From Pseudocitrobacter sp913778145 (lineage in GTDB: Bacteria; Pseudomonadota; Gammaproteobacteria; Enterobacterales; Enterobacteriaceae), in assembly GCA_035726825.1 (NCBI GenBank), contig JALNTX010000001.1:1-64000 (forward strand): DNA of 64,000 nucleotides, given 5' to 3'. The notes beneath the pieces are model-generated. The model was not told the origin of the DNA. It made no database searches and saw nothing but the letters and a program-made list of their open reading frames with translations. Position 1 is the first letter of the stretch; each line of letters starts with the position of its first letter. A program made the position numbers and the translations under genes. Below, piece by piece: positions 47,785 to 57,522 of the stretch.

Positions 47785-49089
47785 ATGGCTAAGTCAGCAT
47801 ACCCAACAGGCGTTGAGAATCATGGCGGAACACTCCGCATATGGTTCATTTATAAAGGCATCCGGGTCAGGGAAAGCCTTGGCGTGCCAGATGTCCCAAA
47901 AAACAGAAAGATGGCTGGCGAATTACGCGCGGCGGTTTGTTTCGCCATCAAGACTGGCAATTTCAACTATGCAGCCCAGTTTCCTGATTCCCCCAACCTC
48001 CGGCGCTTTGGTGCCGAAAGTAAAGAGATATCAGTGGCTGATCTGGCGGGGAAATGGCTGAATTTGAAACGGCTGGAGATCAGCACCAATGCGATGGGAC
48101 GTTACACTTCCATCATCAGAAACATGGTGCCGAGAATTGGCGGTGACAGAATGGCCTCTGCTGTTACACAAGAAGACCTGCTGTTTATCAGAAAGGATTT
48201 GCTAACTGGTTATCATGTACTGAAGCGCGGGCAGACAAAACCGATAAAAGGTCGTTCTGTTCCAACAGTGAACAATTACATGAAAACGACGGCAGGCATG
48301 TTTCAGTTCGCTGCGGATAGCGGGTACATCAAGGCCAATCCGTTTGCAGGTATTTCTCTGTTGAAGAAGTCACGAAGTGAACCGGATCCACTTACGCGTG
48401 ATGAGTTTGTCAGATTGATAAATGCGTGCCGGCATCAGCAACTGAAAAACATGTGGTCTCTGGCAGTGTATACCGGGGTCCGCCACGGCGAGCTTGTGTC
48501 ACTGGCCTGGGAAGATATCGACCTGAAAGCGGGAACGATGATGATCCGCCGTAACCACACTCTGACGAAGGAGTTTACCCTTCCCAAGACAGAGGCCGGC
48601 ACGGATCGCATTATCAACCTGATTCAGCCAGCGATTGACGTATTGCGGAATCAGGCCGAGATGACGCGACTGGGTAAGCAATATCAGGTGGAAGTCATGC
48701 TGCGAGAGTTTGGGCGTTCAGAAATGCATCCATGCACTTTCGTCTTCAATCCACAGATAGCGACTCGTAATGGCCGTGCCGGGCATCATTACGCTGTGGG
48801 GTCGATTAATCAGTCATGGGAAGCTGCAATGCGACGCGCCGGGATTCGCTATCGCAAAGCATACCAGTCACGCCACACATATGCATGCTGGTCGTTAGCT
48901 GCCGGTGCTAACCCGAACTTCATAGCGAAGCAAATGGGCCACACCGACGCGCAGATGGTTTATCGTGTTTACGGATCCTGGATGGCGGAAAACAATCAGG
49001 ACCAGGTACTCATTCTGAACCAGAAATTAAGTGAGTTTGCCCCATCCATGCCCCACGCTGTGGGATCGGATGTGATAAAACAATTATAA
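47785..49089 (+). CDS. int: Tyrosine-recombinase integrase
   Basis: A 434-residue integrase. The N-terminal arm-binding domain (DUF3596-like, GTLRIWFIYKGIRVRESLGV) is followed by a core-binding domain (~90-200) and a catalytic domain with Arg in YTGVRHGELVSL, RH in YQSRHTYACWSL, His in MGHTDAQMVY and the Tyr near RVYGSWM. It is complete. Its stop lies 17 bases before the end of fliE, so the attachment core is at or beside the fliE 3' end. E. coli K-12 carries the integrase relic intG next to fliE, as I recall, which would make this an old integration site. Confidence 0.95.
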   Translation: MAKSAYPTGVENHGGTLRIWFIYKGIRVRESLGVPDVPKNRKMAGELRAAVCFAIKTGNFNYAAQFPDSPNLRRFGAESKEISVADLAGKWLNLKRLEISTNAMGRYTSIIRNMVPRIGGDRMASAVTQEDLLFIRKDLLTGYHVLKRGQTKPIKGRSVPTVNNYMKTTAGMFQFAADSGYIKANPFAGISLLKKSRSEPDPLTRDEFVRLINACRHQQLKNMWSLAVYTGVRHGELVSLAWEDIDLKAGTMMIRRNHTLTKEFTLPKTEAGTDRIINLIQPAIDVLRNQAEMTRLGKQYQVEVMLREFGRSEMHPCTFVFNPQIATRNGRAGHHYAVGSINQSWEAAMRRAGIRYRKAYQSRHTYACWSLAAGANPNFIAKQMGHTDAQMVYRVYGSWMAENNQDQVLILNQKLSEFAPSMPHAVGSDVIKQL

Positions 49090-49130
49090 TCATAAGGTTA
49101 GATAACCTACACCTGCATGCCCATCACTTC
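49090..49130. other. Probable attachment-site region at the fliE 3' end
   Basis: This stretch lies between the int stop (49089) and the last codons of fliE. The prophage-host junction must be here or slightly to either side because everything to the right is host DNA. The core repeat cannot be defined because the other end is outside the window. Confidence 0.55.
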
Positions 49131-49418
49131 CTGATACGCACTCACCATCTTATTCCTCACCTGAATGCCCATCTGTAACGACACGGATGATTTTTGCAGA
49201 TCGGTCATAACATCATTCAGCGCCACGCCCGGTACGCCAAGGGTAAAGTTCTCTGCCTGGGTGCGTGCGGCGTTTTGCGTATCGCTGATGCGATCCAGAG
49301 CGGCGCTCAGTTGCCCGGCGAAGCTCACGGTTGACTGTGTATCCACCTGCTGATTCCGCGCCACATTGGCCGTCATTTGTAACTGTGACAGCACGCCCTC
49401 AATGCCCTGAATTGCCAT
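49107..49418 (-). CDS. fliE: Flagellar hook-basal body protein FliE
   Basis: A 103-residue FliE, the junction protein between the MS ring and the rod. MAIQGIEGVLSQLQ at the N-terminus and VSLQMGIQVRNKMVSAYQEVMGMQV (in pieces) at the C-terminus match Escherichia/Salmonella FliE. The reading frame is intact, including the C-terminus, although the prophage lies next to it. It is divergent from fliF. Confidence 0.96.
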   Translation of the reverse strand: MAIQGIEGVLSQLQMTANVARNQQVDTQSTVSFAGQLSAALDRISDTQNAARTQAENFTLGVPGVALNDVMTDLQKSSVSLQMGIQVRNKMVSAYQEVMGMQV

Positions 49419-49631
49419 AATCCACCCCTGAAAATGTTAATGGAGCAGAGATTAACATCCTGTCAATAAGATAAAGGCGTTAATTAGCGGCAAAAAAACG
49501 GGTTATTTGGACCATAGAAAATTCATAAGCAGCAAATAATGGCAGCGCTGTCATTTTGTGTTCGTCGCCCGGGAGTCTGCTTTGTTTTTGTACACATTTA
49601 ACGCCATCTTTCAGGATTTACGAGGTGCGCA
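49419..49631. promoter_or_regulatory. Divergent fliE / fliF promoter region
   Basis: The 213 bases between the two genes should hold the class 2 flagellar promoters controlled by FlhDC. I cannot point to a clear FlhDC box by eye. The region is AT-rich around 49460-49530. Confidence 0.6.
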
Positions 49632-51293
49632 ATGAGCGCGAACGCCACGACTACGCCGCAAACTAAGACGCTGGAGTGGGTCAGTCGCCTGCGCGCAAAC
49701 CCGAAAATTCCGTTGATGGTAGCCAGCGCCGCCGCAGTGGCGATTGTCGTTGCGCTGGTGCTGTGGGCGAAAAGCCCGGACTACCGCACGCTGTTTAGCA
49801 ACCTTTCCGATCAGGACGGCGGTGCCATTGTCAGCCAGTTAACGCAGATGAACGTCCCCTACCGCATCGCGGATAACGGCGGCGCAATCGAAGTTCCTGC
49901 GGATAAAGTGCATGAACTTCGCCTGCGTCTGGCGCAGGCCGGTTTGCCAAAAGGCGGCGCGGTTGGTTTTGAATTGCTCGATCAAGAAAAGTTCGGCATC
50001 AGCCAGTTCAGTGAGCAGGTGAACTATCAGCGCGCGCTGGAGGGCGAACTGTCACGCACCATCGAAACCCTGGGGCCGGTGAAGAGCGCCCGCGTCCATT
50101 TAGCGATGCCCAAACCGTCGCTGTTCGTGCGTGAACAAAAATCCCCTTCCGCCTCGGTCACCGTCAACCTTGAGCCGGGTCGTGCGCTGGATGAAGGACA
50201 AATTTCAGCGGTGGTGCATCTGGTCTCCAGTTCTGTCGCCGGGTTACCGCCGGGCAACGTTACACTGGTCGATCAGAGCGGGCATCTGCTCACCCAATCC
50301 AATACCAACGCCCGCGACCTGAACGACGCGCAGCTGAAGTACGCCGCCGACGTTGAAAGCCGCGTGCAGCGGCGCATCGAAGCCATTCTGGGGCCTATCG
50401 TCGGCAACAGTAACGTACACGCGCAGGTCACCGCGCAGATTGATTTTGATAATAAAGAGCAAACCGAAGAGCAGTATCGCCCGAACGGCGATGCCAGCCA
50501 GGCCGTGCTGCGTTCACGTCAGGTGAATGAGAGCGAGCAAATCGGCAGCCCGTACCCCGGCGGCGTACCCGGCGCGTTATCAAATACTCCGGCACCCGCC
50601 CCCACGGCGCCGATTGCCACACAGCCCGCGAATAACAATACCCGCACCACCAGCACCCAGAGCAGCGGTGGGCCACGCAATACGCAGCGTAATGAAACCA
50701 GCAACTACGAGGTGGATCGCACCATCCGTCATACCAAACGCAACGTGGGCGACATCCAGCGTCTTTCCGTCGCGGTGGTGGTGAATTACCGCACGCTGGC
50801 GGACGGCAAAACTCAGGCACTCAGCGCCGAGCAGATGAAGCAAATTGACGATCTCACCCGTGAAGCGATGGGCTTTTCCAGCCAGCGTGGCGATACCCTC
50901 AACGTGGTTAACTCGCCGTTCACCCAGTCGGAAGAAACTGGCGGTGAGCTGCCGTTCTGGCAACAGCAATCGTTTATCGATCAGTTGATGTCTCTGGGCC
51001 GCTGGTTACTGGTGCTGCTGGTCGCCTGGCTGCTATGGCGCAAAGCCGTTCGCCCGCAGTTAATACGCCGTCAGCAAGAGACGCAGGTCGCCGCCGAGCA
51101 GGCGCGTGTTATTCAGGAAACGCAGGACGCGGTAGAAGTGCATCTCAGCAAAGATGAGCAACTTCAGCAGCGCCGCGCCAACCAGCGAATGGGCGCGGAA
51201 GTGATGAGCCAGCGTATTCGCGATATGTCTGATAACGATCCGCGCGTTGTCGCGCTGGTCATCCGCCAGTGGATGAATAACGATCATGAGTAA
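49632..51293 (+). CDS. fliF: Flagellar MS-ring protein FliF
   Basis: A 553-residue FliF. Two membrane segments flank the periplasmic ring-building domains: ~28-46 (IPLMVASAAAVAIVVALVLW) and ~448-468 (SLGRWLLVLLVAWLLWRK). The variable, Pro/Thr-rich loop (~305-355) and the C-terminal FliG-binding helix (ALVIRQWMNND) are present. It starts the fliFGHIJK operon. Confidence 0.96.
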   Translation: MSANATTTPQTKTLEWVSRLRANPKIPLMVASAAAVAIVVALVLWAKSPDYRTLFSNLSDQDGGAIVSQLTQMNVPYRIADNGGAIEVPADKVHELRLRLAQAGLPKGGAVGFELLDQEKFGISQFSEQVNYQRALEGELSRTIETLGPVKSARVHLAMPKPSLFVREQKSPSASVTVNLEPGRALDEGQISAVVHLVSSSVAGLPPGNVTLVDQSGHLLTQSNTNARDLNDAQLKYAADVESRVQRRIEAILGPIVGNSNVHAQVTAQIDFDNKEQTEEQYRPNGDASQAVLRSRQVNESEQIGSPYPGGVPGALSNTPAPAPTAPIATQPANNNTRTTSTQSSGGPRNTQRNETSNYEVDRTIRHTKRNVGDIQRLSVAVVVNYRTLADGKTQALSAEQMKQIDDLTREAMGFSSQRGDTLNVVNSPFTQSEETGGELPFWQQQSFIDQLMSLGRWLLVLLVAWLLWRKAVRPQLIRRQQETQVAAEQARVIQETQDAVEVHLSKDEQLQQRRANQRMGAEVMSQRIRDMSDNDPRVVALVIRQWMNNDHE

Positions 51294-52281
51294 ATTAAGC
51301 GGTGTAGATAAAAGCGTCATTTTGCTGATGACCATTGGCGAAGATCGCGCTGCCGAGGTTTTTAAACACCTGTCGGCACGCGAAGTGCAGCAGTTGAGTA
51401 CTGCGATGGCCAACATGAAGCAAATCTCTAACAAGCAGTTGACCGAAGTGCTGGCAGAGTTTGAGCAGGAAGCCGAGCAGTACGCCGCCCTGAGCGTTAA
51501 CGCCAATGAATATCTGCGTTCGGTGCTGGTGAAAGCGCTGGGCGAAGAGCGCGCTGCCAGCCTGCTGGAAGACATTCTCGAAACCCGCGAAACCGCCAGC
51601 GGCATCGAGACGCTCAACTTTATGGAGCCACAGAGCGCCGCCGATATTATTCGCGACGAGCACCCGCAAATTATCGCCACCATTCTGGTGCATCTCAAAC
51701 GTGCGCAGGCCGCCGATATTCTGGCGCTGTTCGACGAGCGTCTGCGTCACGATGTGATGCTGCGTATCGCCACCTTCGGCGGCGTGCAGCCTGCCGCGCT
51801 GGCGGAACTGACCGAAGTGCTTAACGGCCTGCTTGATGGTCAGAATCTTAAGCGTAGCAAAATGGGCGGCGTAAGAACGGCGGCGGAAATTATTAACCTG
51901 ATGAAAACCCAACAGGAAGAAGCGGTTATCACCGCCGTGCGTGAATTCGACGGCGAGCTGGCGCAAAAAATTATCGACGAGATGTTCCTGTTCGAAAATC
52001 TGGTCGAGGTGGACGATCGCAGCATTCAGCGCCTGTTGCAGGAAGTGGATTCCGAATCGCTACTTATCGCGCTCAAAGGTTCCGAACCGCCGTTGCGCGA
52101 GAAGTTCCTGCGCAATATGTCTCAGCGTGCCGCCGATATTCTGCGCGACGATCTCGCCAACCGTGGCCCGGTGCGGCTGTCGCAGGTGGAAAACGAGCAG
52201 AAAGCGATTCTGCTGATTGTGCGTCGTCTGGCGGAAACCGGCGAGATGGTGATTGGCAGCGGAGACGACACCTATGTCTGA
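51286..52281 (+). CDS. fliG: Flagellar motor switch protein FliG
   Basis: A 331-residue FliG, the rotor protein that interacts with MotA. The middle EHPQIIATILVHLKRAQAADIL motif and the C-terminal charged torque helix (DDRSIQRLLQEVDSESLLIAL, LREKFLRNMSQRAADIL) are present. It overlaps fliF by 8 bases and fliH by 8. Confidence 0.96.
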   Translation: MSKLSGVDKSVILLMTIGEDRAAEVFKHLSAREVQQLSTAMANMKQISNKQLTEVLAEFEQEAEQYAALSVNANEYLRSVLVKALGEERAASLLEDILETRETASGIETLNFMEPQSAADIIRDEHPQIIATILVHLKRAQAADILALFDERLRHDVMLRIATFGGVQPAALAELTEVLNGLLDGQNLKRSKMGGVRTAAEIINLMKTQQEEAVITAVREFDGELAQKIIDEMFLFENLVEVDDRSIQRLLQEVDSESLLIALKGSEPPLREKFLRNMSQRAADILRDDLANRGPVRLSQVENEQKAILLIVRRLAETGEMVIGSGDDTYV

Positions 52282-52969
52282 TACTACACCATGGAAAGTC
52301 TGGCAGCCGGACGATCTCGCCCCGCCTTCAGAGGACGAGATAGTTATCCCAGAGCAGGAACCCGACGCGGAAACGGTAACGCTTTCGGAAGAGGCGTTGC
52401 GCCAGCAGCAACTGGCGCACATTCAGATGCAGGCCCACGAGCAGGGTTATCAGGCGGGATTGCAGGAAGGCCGCGCCGCCGGGCAGCAGCAGGGGTATCA
52501 GGACGGTCTGGCAAAGGGGCTTGAACAAGGTCAGGCGCAGGCGCAACAAGAGCAAGCCCCGCTCCATGCCCGCATGCAGCAACTGGTTAGCGAATTCCAG
52601 CATACGCTGGATGCCATGGATAGCGTCATCGCCTCGCGGTTGATGCAGATGGCGCTGGAAGCCGCCCGACAAATTATCGGCGAGACCACGTCCATCGACA
52701 GTTCTGCGTTGATTAAACAGATTCAGGTGTTACTCCAACAGGAACCGCTGTTTAGCGGTAAGCCGCAGTTGCGGGTTAATCCTGATGATCTTCCGCGCGT
52801 AGAAGCGGTGCTGGGCGCCACCTTAAGCCTGCACGGCTGGCGGCTGCGCGGCGATCCGACGTTACATCCTGGCGGCTGTAAAGTCAGCGCCGATGAAGGT
52901 GACCTTGATGCAAGTGTCGCCACCCGCTGGCAGGAACTCTGCCGTCTTGCCGCGCCGGGAGCCTGCTGA
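52274..52969 (+). CDS. fliH: Flagellar export ATPase regulator FliH
   Basis: A 231-residue FliH from ATG 52274 (MSDTTPWKVWQPDDLAPP). It contains the GxxxG-like glycine repeats (EQGYQAGLQEGRAAGQQQGYQDGLAKGLEQG, in pieces) and the C-terminal FliI-binding domain. It restrains FliI and links it to the C ring. Confidence 0.96.
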   Translation: MSDTTPWKVWQPDDLAPPSEDEIVIPEQEPDAETVTLSEEALRQQQLAHIQMQAHEQGYQAGLQEGRAAGQQQGYQDGLAKGLEQGQAQAQQEQAPLHARMQQLVSEFQHTLDAMDSVIASRLMQMALEAARQIIGETTSIDSSALIKQIQVLLQQEPLFSGKPQLRVNPDDLPRVEAVLGATLSLHGWRLRGDPTLHPGGCKVSADEGDLDASVATRWQELCRLAAPGAC

Positions 52970-54339
52970 TGACCGCGCGTCTCACCCGCTGGCTAACGAC
53001 GCTGGATAACGTTGAAGCGCGCATCGCCCTGCTTCCAGCCGTGCGTCGGTATGGGCGGCTGACCCGCGCGACCGGGCTGGTGCTGGAAGCCACCGGTCTG
53101 CAACTGCCGCTCGGCGCAACCTGCATTATCGAGCGCCAGCTCGGCGCGGATACGCAGGAAGTGGAAAGCGAAGTGGTGGGCTTCAACGGGCAGCGCCTGT
53201 TTCTGATGCCGCTGGAAGAAGTAGAAGGCATTTTGCCCGGCGCGCGCGTCTATGCGCGCAATGCCTCCGGCGACGGGTTACAAAGCGGCAAACAATTACC
53301 ACTTGGCCCGGCGCTGCTGGGGCGTGTGCTTGACGGAAGCGGCAAACCGCTTGATGGCCTGCCCGCGCCGGAAACCACCGAAACCGGCGCGCTCATTACG
53401 CCACCGTTTAACCCACTCCAGCGCACGCCGATTGAACATGTGCTGGATACCGGCGTTCGGCCCATCAACGCCCTGCTCACCGTTGGTCGCGGGCAGCGTA
53501 TGGGGCTGTTCGCTGGCTCCGGCGTCGGTAAAAGCGTGTTGCTGGGGATGATGGCGCGCTACACCCAGGCGGATGTGATTGTGGTGGGCCTGATTGGTGA
53601 ACGCGGTCGCGAAGTAAAAGATTTTATCGAGAACATTCTCGGCAGCGAAGGCCGAGCCCGTTCAGTGGTGATCGCCGCCCCGGCGGATGTGTCGCCGCTA
53701 CTGCGTATGCAGGGCGCGGCCTATGCCACCCGCGTGGCGGAAGATTTCCGCGATCGCGGCCTGCACGTGCTGCTGATTATGGACTCCCTCACCCGCTACG
53801 CGATGGCGCAGCGCGAAATTGCCCTGGCGATTGGCGAGCCGCCCGCCACCAAAGGCTATCCGCCTTCCGTATTCGCCAAACTGCCCGCGCTGGTTGAACG
53901 CGCCGGGAACGGCATCAGCGGTGGCGGTTCCGTCACCGCATTTTATACGGTGTTGACCGAAGGTGACGATCAACAGGATCCCATCGCCGACTCGGCGCGC
54001 GCCATTCTCGACGGGCATATTGTGCTGTCGCGAAGGCTGGCAGAGGCCGGGCACTACCCTGCTATCGATATTGAAGCCTCGATCAGCCGCGCCATGACCG
54101 CGCTTATCAGCGAACCGCACTACGCCCGCGTACGCAGCTTCAAGCAACTGCTTTCCAGCTTCCAGCGCAACCGCGATCTGGTCAGCGTCGGCGCGTACGC
54201 CAAAGGCAGCGACCCGATGCTGGACCGTGCTATCACCCTGTGGCCGCAGCTGGAAGCATTTTTGCAGCAGGGCATTCTGGAAAAAGCCGACTGGGAGAGT
54301 TCTCTTCAGGGGCTTGAGCGAATTTTCCCGTCAACCTGA
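52969..54339 (+). CDS. fliI: Flagellar export ATPase FliI
   Basis: A 456-residue F1-beta-like ATPase. Walker A is GLFAGSGVGKSVLL (~179-192) and Walker B LHVLLIMDSLTRYA. It powers and orders export of flagellar subunits. It overlaps fliH by one base. Confidence 0.97.
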   Translation: MTARLTRWLTTLDNVEARIALLPAVRRYGRLTRATGLVLEATGLQLPLGATCIIERQLGADTQEVESEVVGFNGQRLFLMPLEEVEGILPGARVYARNASGDGLQSGKQLPLGPALLGRVLDGSGKPLDGLPAPETTETGALITPPFNPLQRTPIEHVLDTGVRPINALLTVGRGQRMGLFAGSGVGKSVLLGMMARYTQADVIVVGLIGERGREVKDFIENILGSEGRARSVVIAAPADVSPLLRMQGAAYATRVAEDFRDRGLHVLLIMDSLTRYAMAQREIALAIGEPPATKGYPPSVFAKLPALVERAGNGISGGGSVTAFYTVLTEGDDQQDPIADSARAILDGHIVLSRRLAEAGHYPAIDIEASISRAMTALISEPHYARVRSFKQLLSSFQRNRDLVSVGAYAKGSDPMLDRAITLWPQLEAFLQQGILEKADWESSLQGLERIFPST

Positions 54340-54360
54340 TGAAGCAGGAGGTACCGCAAG

Positions 54361-54807
54361 ATGGCGCAACAAGGTGCATTGGCCACGCTTAAAGAGCTGG
54401 CGGAAAACGAGGTGGATACCGCCGCGCTCAAGCTCGGCGAGATGCGTCGTGGTTTTCAGAAAGTCGAAGAGCAATTGCAGATGCTGATGGATTACCAGCT
54501 CGAATATCAAAATAACCTTAACAGTGACATGAGTCAGGGGATTGCCAGCCTGCGCTGGCAAAACTATCAGCAATTTATTCAGACGCTGGAAAGTGCGATT
54601 GAACAACATCGCCAGCAGTTGCTGCAATGGAACCAGAAAGTGGAACAGGCCCTGACCTTCTGGCGCGAGAAAAAACAGCGCTTGCAGGCGTGGGAGACGC
54701 TTCAGGAGCGCCAGGCCAGCGCCGCGCTGCTGGCAGAAAACCGCCTCGATCAGAAAAAGATGGATGAATTTGCCCAGCGCGCCACGTTAAGGAATCGCAA
54801 TGATTAA
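54361..54807 (+). CDS. fliJ: Flagellar export chaperone FliJ
   Basis: A 148-residue, coiled-coil protein that forms the stalk of the FliI ring and escorts chaperones. The typical N-terminus (MAQQGALATLKELAENEVD) and the Gln/Glu-rich heptads are present. It overlaps fliK by 8 bases. Confidence 0.95.
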   Translation: MAQQGALATLKELAENEVDTAALKLGEMRRGFQKVEEQLQMLMDYQLEYQNNLNSDMSQGIASLRWQNYQQFIQTLESAIEQHRQQLLQWNQKVEQALTFWREKKQRLQAWETLQERQASAALLAENRLDQKKMDEFAQRATLRNRND

Positions 54808-55939
54808 CCTGCTCACGCTTTTAGCCCCGGACGTCGAGAGCGGCACGCCGGGTATTTCCACGCAGGCGGGCGGCGAGGCGGATTTTCTCAGTCTGCTCAG
54901 CGACGCGCTGGGAAGTGAAAATAGCAAACCGCTTAAAAGCCTGACCGCCGCCCTTTCTCAGGATCCGGACGGCAAAACCACGGCTAAAACCTCCGTTACG
55001 CAGTGGCTGTTACAGCAGGAGACCGCGCAAATCCCGGTCAAACTGCCGGACGGTACGACAACGGATACGCAAACGCTGCTCAGCCAGCTGGCCTCGCATC
55101 TGAAAAGCGATGTCCAGAACGCCACACCACAGGAGGATGGCGATGACGACGAAACCGTTAGCGACGCATCGCTTGCCGGGATGAGCGCGCTGATGGCGAT
55201 GCTGCCAACGGTGCAACCTGCACAACCGACGACGGTCACCACAGGCACTGACTTGCCCGCCCTGAACGGTGTATCCGAACACGGCGGTGATAAATCTTTT
55301 GCTCAGCACGCCGCCCGCAACGATACCGCACAGCCGCTCGCCAGCAGTGAACTGCCCGCCGTCGCACAAAGCATGCCACAGCTGGCGCCAATCGCCCTGA
55401 AAGCCGAAGCCGACAGCACGCCAACCGCAGCGGCCCCCACGGCAACGTTCTCCGGGCTGGTCAGTGTCGCCGCACAAACGACGCCGCCTGCCCCTGCTCC
55501 TATCGTGCAGGCTGCATTAGGTTCACCGGACTGGCAGCAGAGCGTCAGTCAGCACATCACCCTGTTCACGCGTCAGGGGCAGCAGACGGCAGAGTTGCGC
55601 CTGCACCCGGAAGATCTCGGCCAGGTGCATATCTCGCTTAAGCTCGACGATAACCAGGCGCAGATTCAGATGGTGTCGCCGCACAGCCACGTGCGCGCTG
55701 CGCTGGAAGCCGCGTTGCCGGTGCTTCGCGCGCAGCTGGCCGATAACGGCATTCAGCTTGGGCAAAGCAATATCAGCAGCGAGAGTTTTGCCGGGCAGCA
55801 GCAGCAACAGCACGCTTCCGGCCAGCAGACGGCCTGGCGCGGCGCGGCATCCGGGGATGACGAGGATGAGGCGTTGATCGCCCCTGCTGCTTTGCAATCC
55901 GCCGCGCGCGGCGATGGCAGAGTCGACATTTTTGCCTAA
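54800..55939 (+). CDS. fliK: Flagellar hook-length control protein FliK
   Basis: A 379-residue FliK: a variable Ala/Thr/Pro-rich N-terminal ruler part and a conserved C-terminal switch domain (QQTAELRLHPEDLGQVHISLKLDDNQAQIQMVSPHSHVRAALEAALPVLRAQLADNGI, in pieces). It measures hook length and switches export specificity through FlhB. Confidence 0.95.
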   Translation: MINLLTLLAPDVESGTPGISTQAGGEADFLSLLSDALGSENSKPLKSLTAALSQDPDGKTTAKTSVTQWLLQQETAQIPVKLPDGTTTDTQTLLSQLASHLKSDVQNATPQEDGDDDETVSDASLAGMSALMAMLPTVQPAQPTTVTTGTDLPALNGVSEHGGDKSFAQHAARNDTAQPLASSELPAVAQSMPQLAPIALKAEADSTPTAAAPTATFSGLVSVAAQTTPPAPAPIVQAALGSPDWQQSVSQHITLFTRQGQQTAELRLHPEDLGQVHISLKLDDNQAQIQMVSPHSHVRAALEAALPVLRAQLADNGIQLGQSNISSESFAGQQQQQHASGQQTAWRGAASGDDEDEALIAPAALQSAARGDGRVDIFA

Positions 55940-55952
55940 ACGCCAGAGGTAG

Positions 55953-56011
55953 CGTGATTATTCCCGTCTTTTCCACGCTTTGACCCGCGCGGGAGTCGGG
56001 ATAATCACACG
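55953..56011. repeat. Inverted repeat between fliK and fliL
   Basis: Arms at 55953-55966 and 55997-56011 (CGTGATTATTCCCG and CGGGATAATCACACG) pair over 12 bases with one bulge, around a loop that itself contains CCCGCGCGGG. It may slow decay or modulate the fliK-fliL boundary. There is no T-run, so it is not a typical terminator. Confidence 0.6.
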
Positions 56012-56045
56012 ATAAGCAGTATATGCAACAGGAAGACCGCATCAG

Positions 56046-56513
56046 ATGACCGACACCGCTATCACCAAAAACCGCAAACGCGCCATCTGGCTGCCGCTGC
56101 TGATCCTCGTGACGCTCGCCGCCATAGCGACCGCCGGTTACAGCTACTGGCGGATGCAGCAACACAACGCCACGGAAAGCAAGGCCGAGACGCCGCCCCC
56201 CGCCGCGCCGGTCTTTTTCGCGCTGGATACCTTTACGGTAAATCTCGGCGATGCGGATCGCGTGCTTTATCTCGGCATTACCTTGCGTCTGAAAGACGAA
56301 GCGACGCGCGCACGTCTGAATGAGTATCTGCCGGAAGTGCGCAGCCGACTGTTACTGCTGCTTTCTCGCCAGGACGCCGTGCAGCTGGCGACCGACGCCG
56401 GGAAGCAAAAACTGGCTGCCGCCATTAAAGAGACGCTGAGCACGCCGTTAATTGCCGGGCATCCGAAACAGGACGTGACTGACGTTCTCTACACCGCCTT
56501 TATTCTGCGATAA
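56046..56513 (+). CDS. fliL: Flagellar basal body protein FliL
   Basis: A 155-residue FliL with one N-terminal membrane segment (~16-35, IWLPLLILVTLAAIATAGYSYW) and a periplasmic SPFH-like domain (FALDTFTVNLGDADRVLYLGITL). It aids stator function. It starts the fliLMNOPQR unit. Confidence 0.96.
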   Translation: MTDTAITKNRKRAIWLPLLILVTLAAIATAGYSYWRMQQHNATESKAETPPPAAPVFFALDTFTVNLGDADRVLYLGITLRLKDEATRARLNEYLPEVRSRLLLLLSRQDAVQLATDAGKQKLAAAIKETLSTPLIAGHPKQDVTDVLYTAFILR

Positions 56514-56517
56514 CCTC

Positions 56518-57522
56518 ATGGGCGATAGCATTCTTTCACAGGCCGAAATCGACGCCCTGCTCAACGGCGACAGCGATAATCGCGATGAGCCGCAGGCTGG
56601 CGTGGCGGGCGAAAACGACATTCGTCCTTACGATCCCAACACCCAGCGTCGCGTGGTGCGCGAGCGTTTGCAGGCGCTGGAAATCATCAACGAACGCTTT
56701 GCGCGTCAGTTCCGTATGGGGCTGTTTAACCTGCTGCGTCGCAGCCCGGACATTACCGTCGGGGCGATTAAAATTCAGCCGTATCACGAGTTTGCGCGCA
56801 ATCTTCCCGTGCCGACCAACCTGAATCTGATTCACCTGAAACCACTGCGCGGCACCGGGCTGTTCGTGTTCTCACCGAGCCTTGTGTTTATCGCCGTGGA
56901 TAACCTGTTTGGCGGCGATGGCCGTTTCCCGACCAAGGTAGAAGGCCGCGAGTTTACCCATACGGAACAACGCGTCATTAACCGCATGCTGAAGCTGGCA
57001 CTCGAAGGCTACAGCGATGCGTGGAAAGCGATTAACCCGCTTGAAGTCGAATATGTACGTTCCGAGATGCAGGTGAAATTCACCAATATCACTACGTCGC
57101 CCAACGACATTGTAGTCAATACGCCCTTCCACGTTGAAATCGGCAACCTGACCGGCGAGTTCAATATCTGCCTGCCGTTCAGCATGATCGAACCGCTGCG
57201 TGAACTGCTGGTAAACCCGCCGCTGGAAAACTCGCGTAGCGAAGACCAGAACTGGCGCGAAAATCTGGTGCGTCAGGTGCAGCATTCCGAACTGGAACTG
57301 GTGGCGAACTTTGCCGACATCTCCCTGCGATTGTCACAGATTCTGAAGCTAAAACCCGGCGATGTGCTGCCCATTGAGAAGCCCGATCGTATTATCGCGC
57401 ACGTCGATGGCGTGCCGGTGCTGACCAGCCAGTACGGTACGGTAAAAGGACAATATGCGTTACGCGTCGAACACCTGATTAACCCGATTTTGAATTCGTT
57501 GAATGAGGAACAGCCCAAATGA
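56518..57522 (+). CDS. fliM: Flagellar motor switch protein FliM
   Basis: A 334-residue FliM. The N-terminal CheY-P binding motif ILSQAEIDALLNG is intact. The middle CheC-like domain and the C-terminal FliN-like domain follow. It overlaps fliN by four bases. Confidence 0.97.
   Translation: MGDSILSQAEIDALLNGDSDNRDEPQAGVAGENDIRPYDPNTQRRVVRERLQALEIINERFARQFRMGLFNLLRRSPDITVGAIKIQPYHEFARNLPVPTNLNLIHLKPLRGTGLFVFSPSLVFIAVDNLFGGDGRFPTKVEGREFTHTEQRVINRMLKLALEGYSDAWKAINPLEVEYVRSEMQVKFTNITTSPNDIVVNTPFHVEIGNLTGEFNICLPFSMIEPLRELLVNPPLENSRSEDQNWRENLVRQVQHSELELVANFADISLRLSQILKLKPGDVLPIEKPDRIIAHVDGVPVLTSQYGTVKGQYALRVEHLINPILNSLNEEQPK

Noticed and set aside
51295..51966. Minus-strand open frame inside fliG
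   Set aside because: Antisense to a well conserved flagellar gene; GC-rich genes give such frames.
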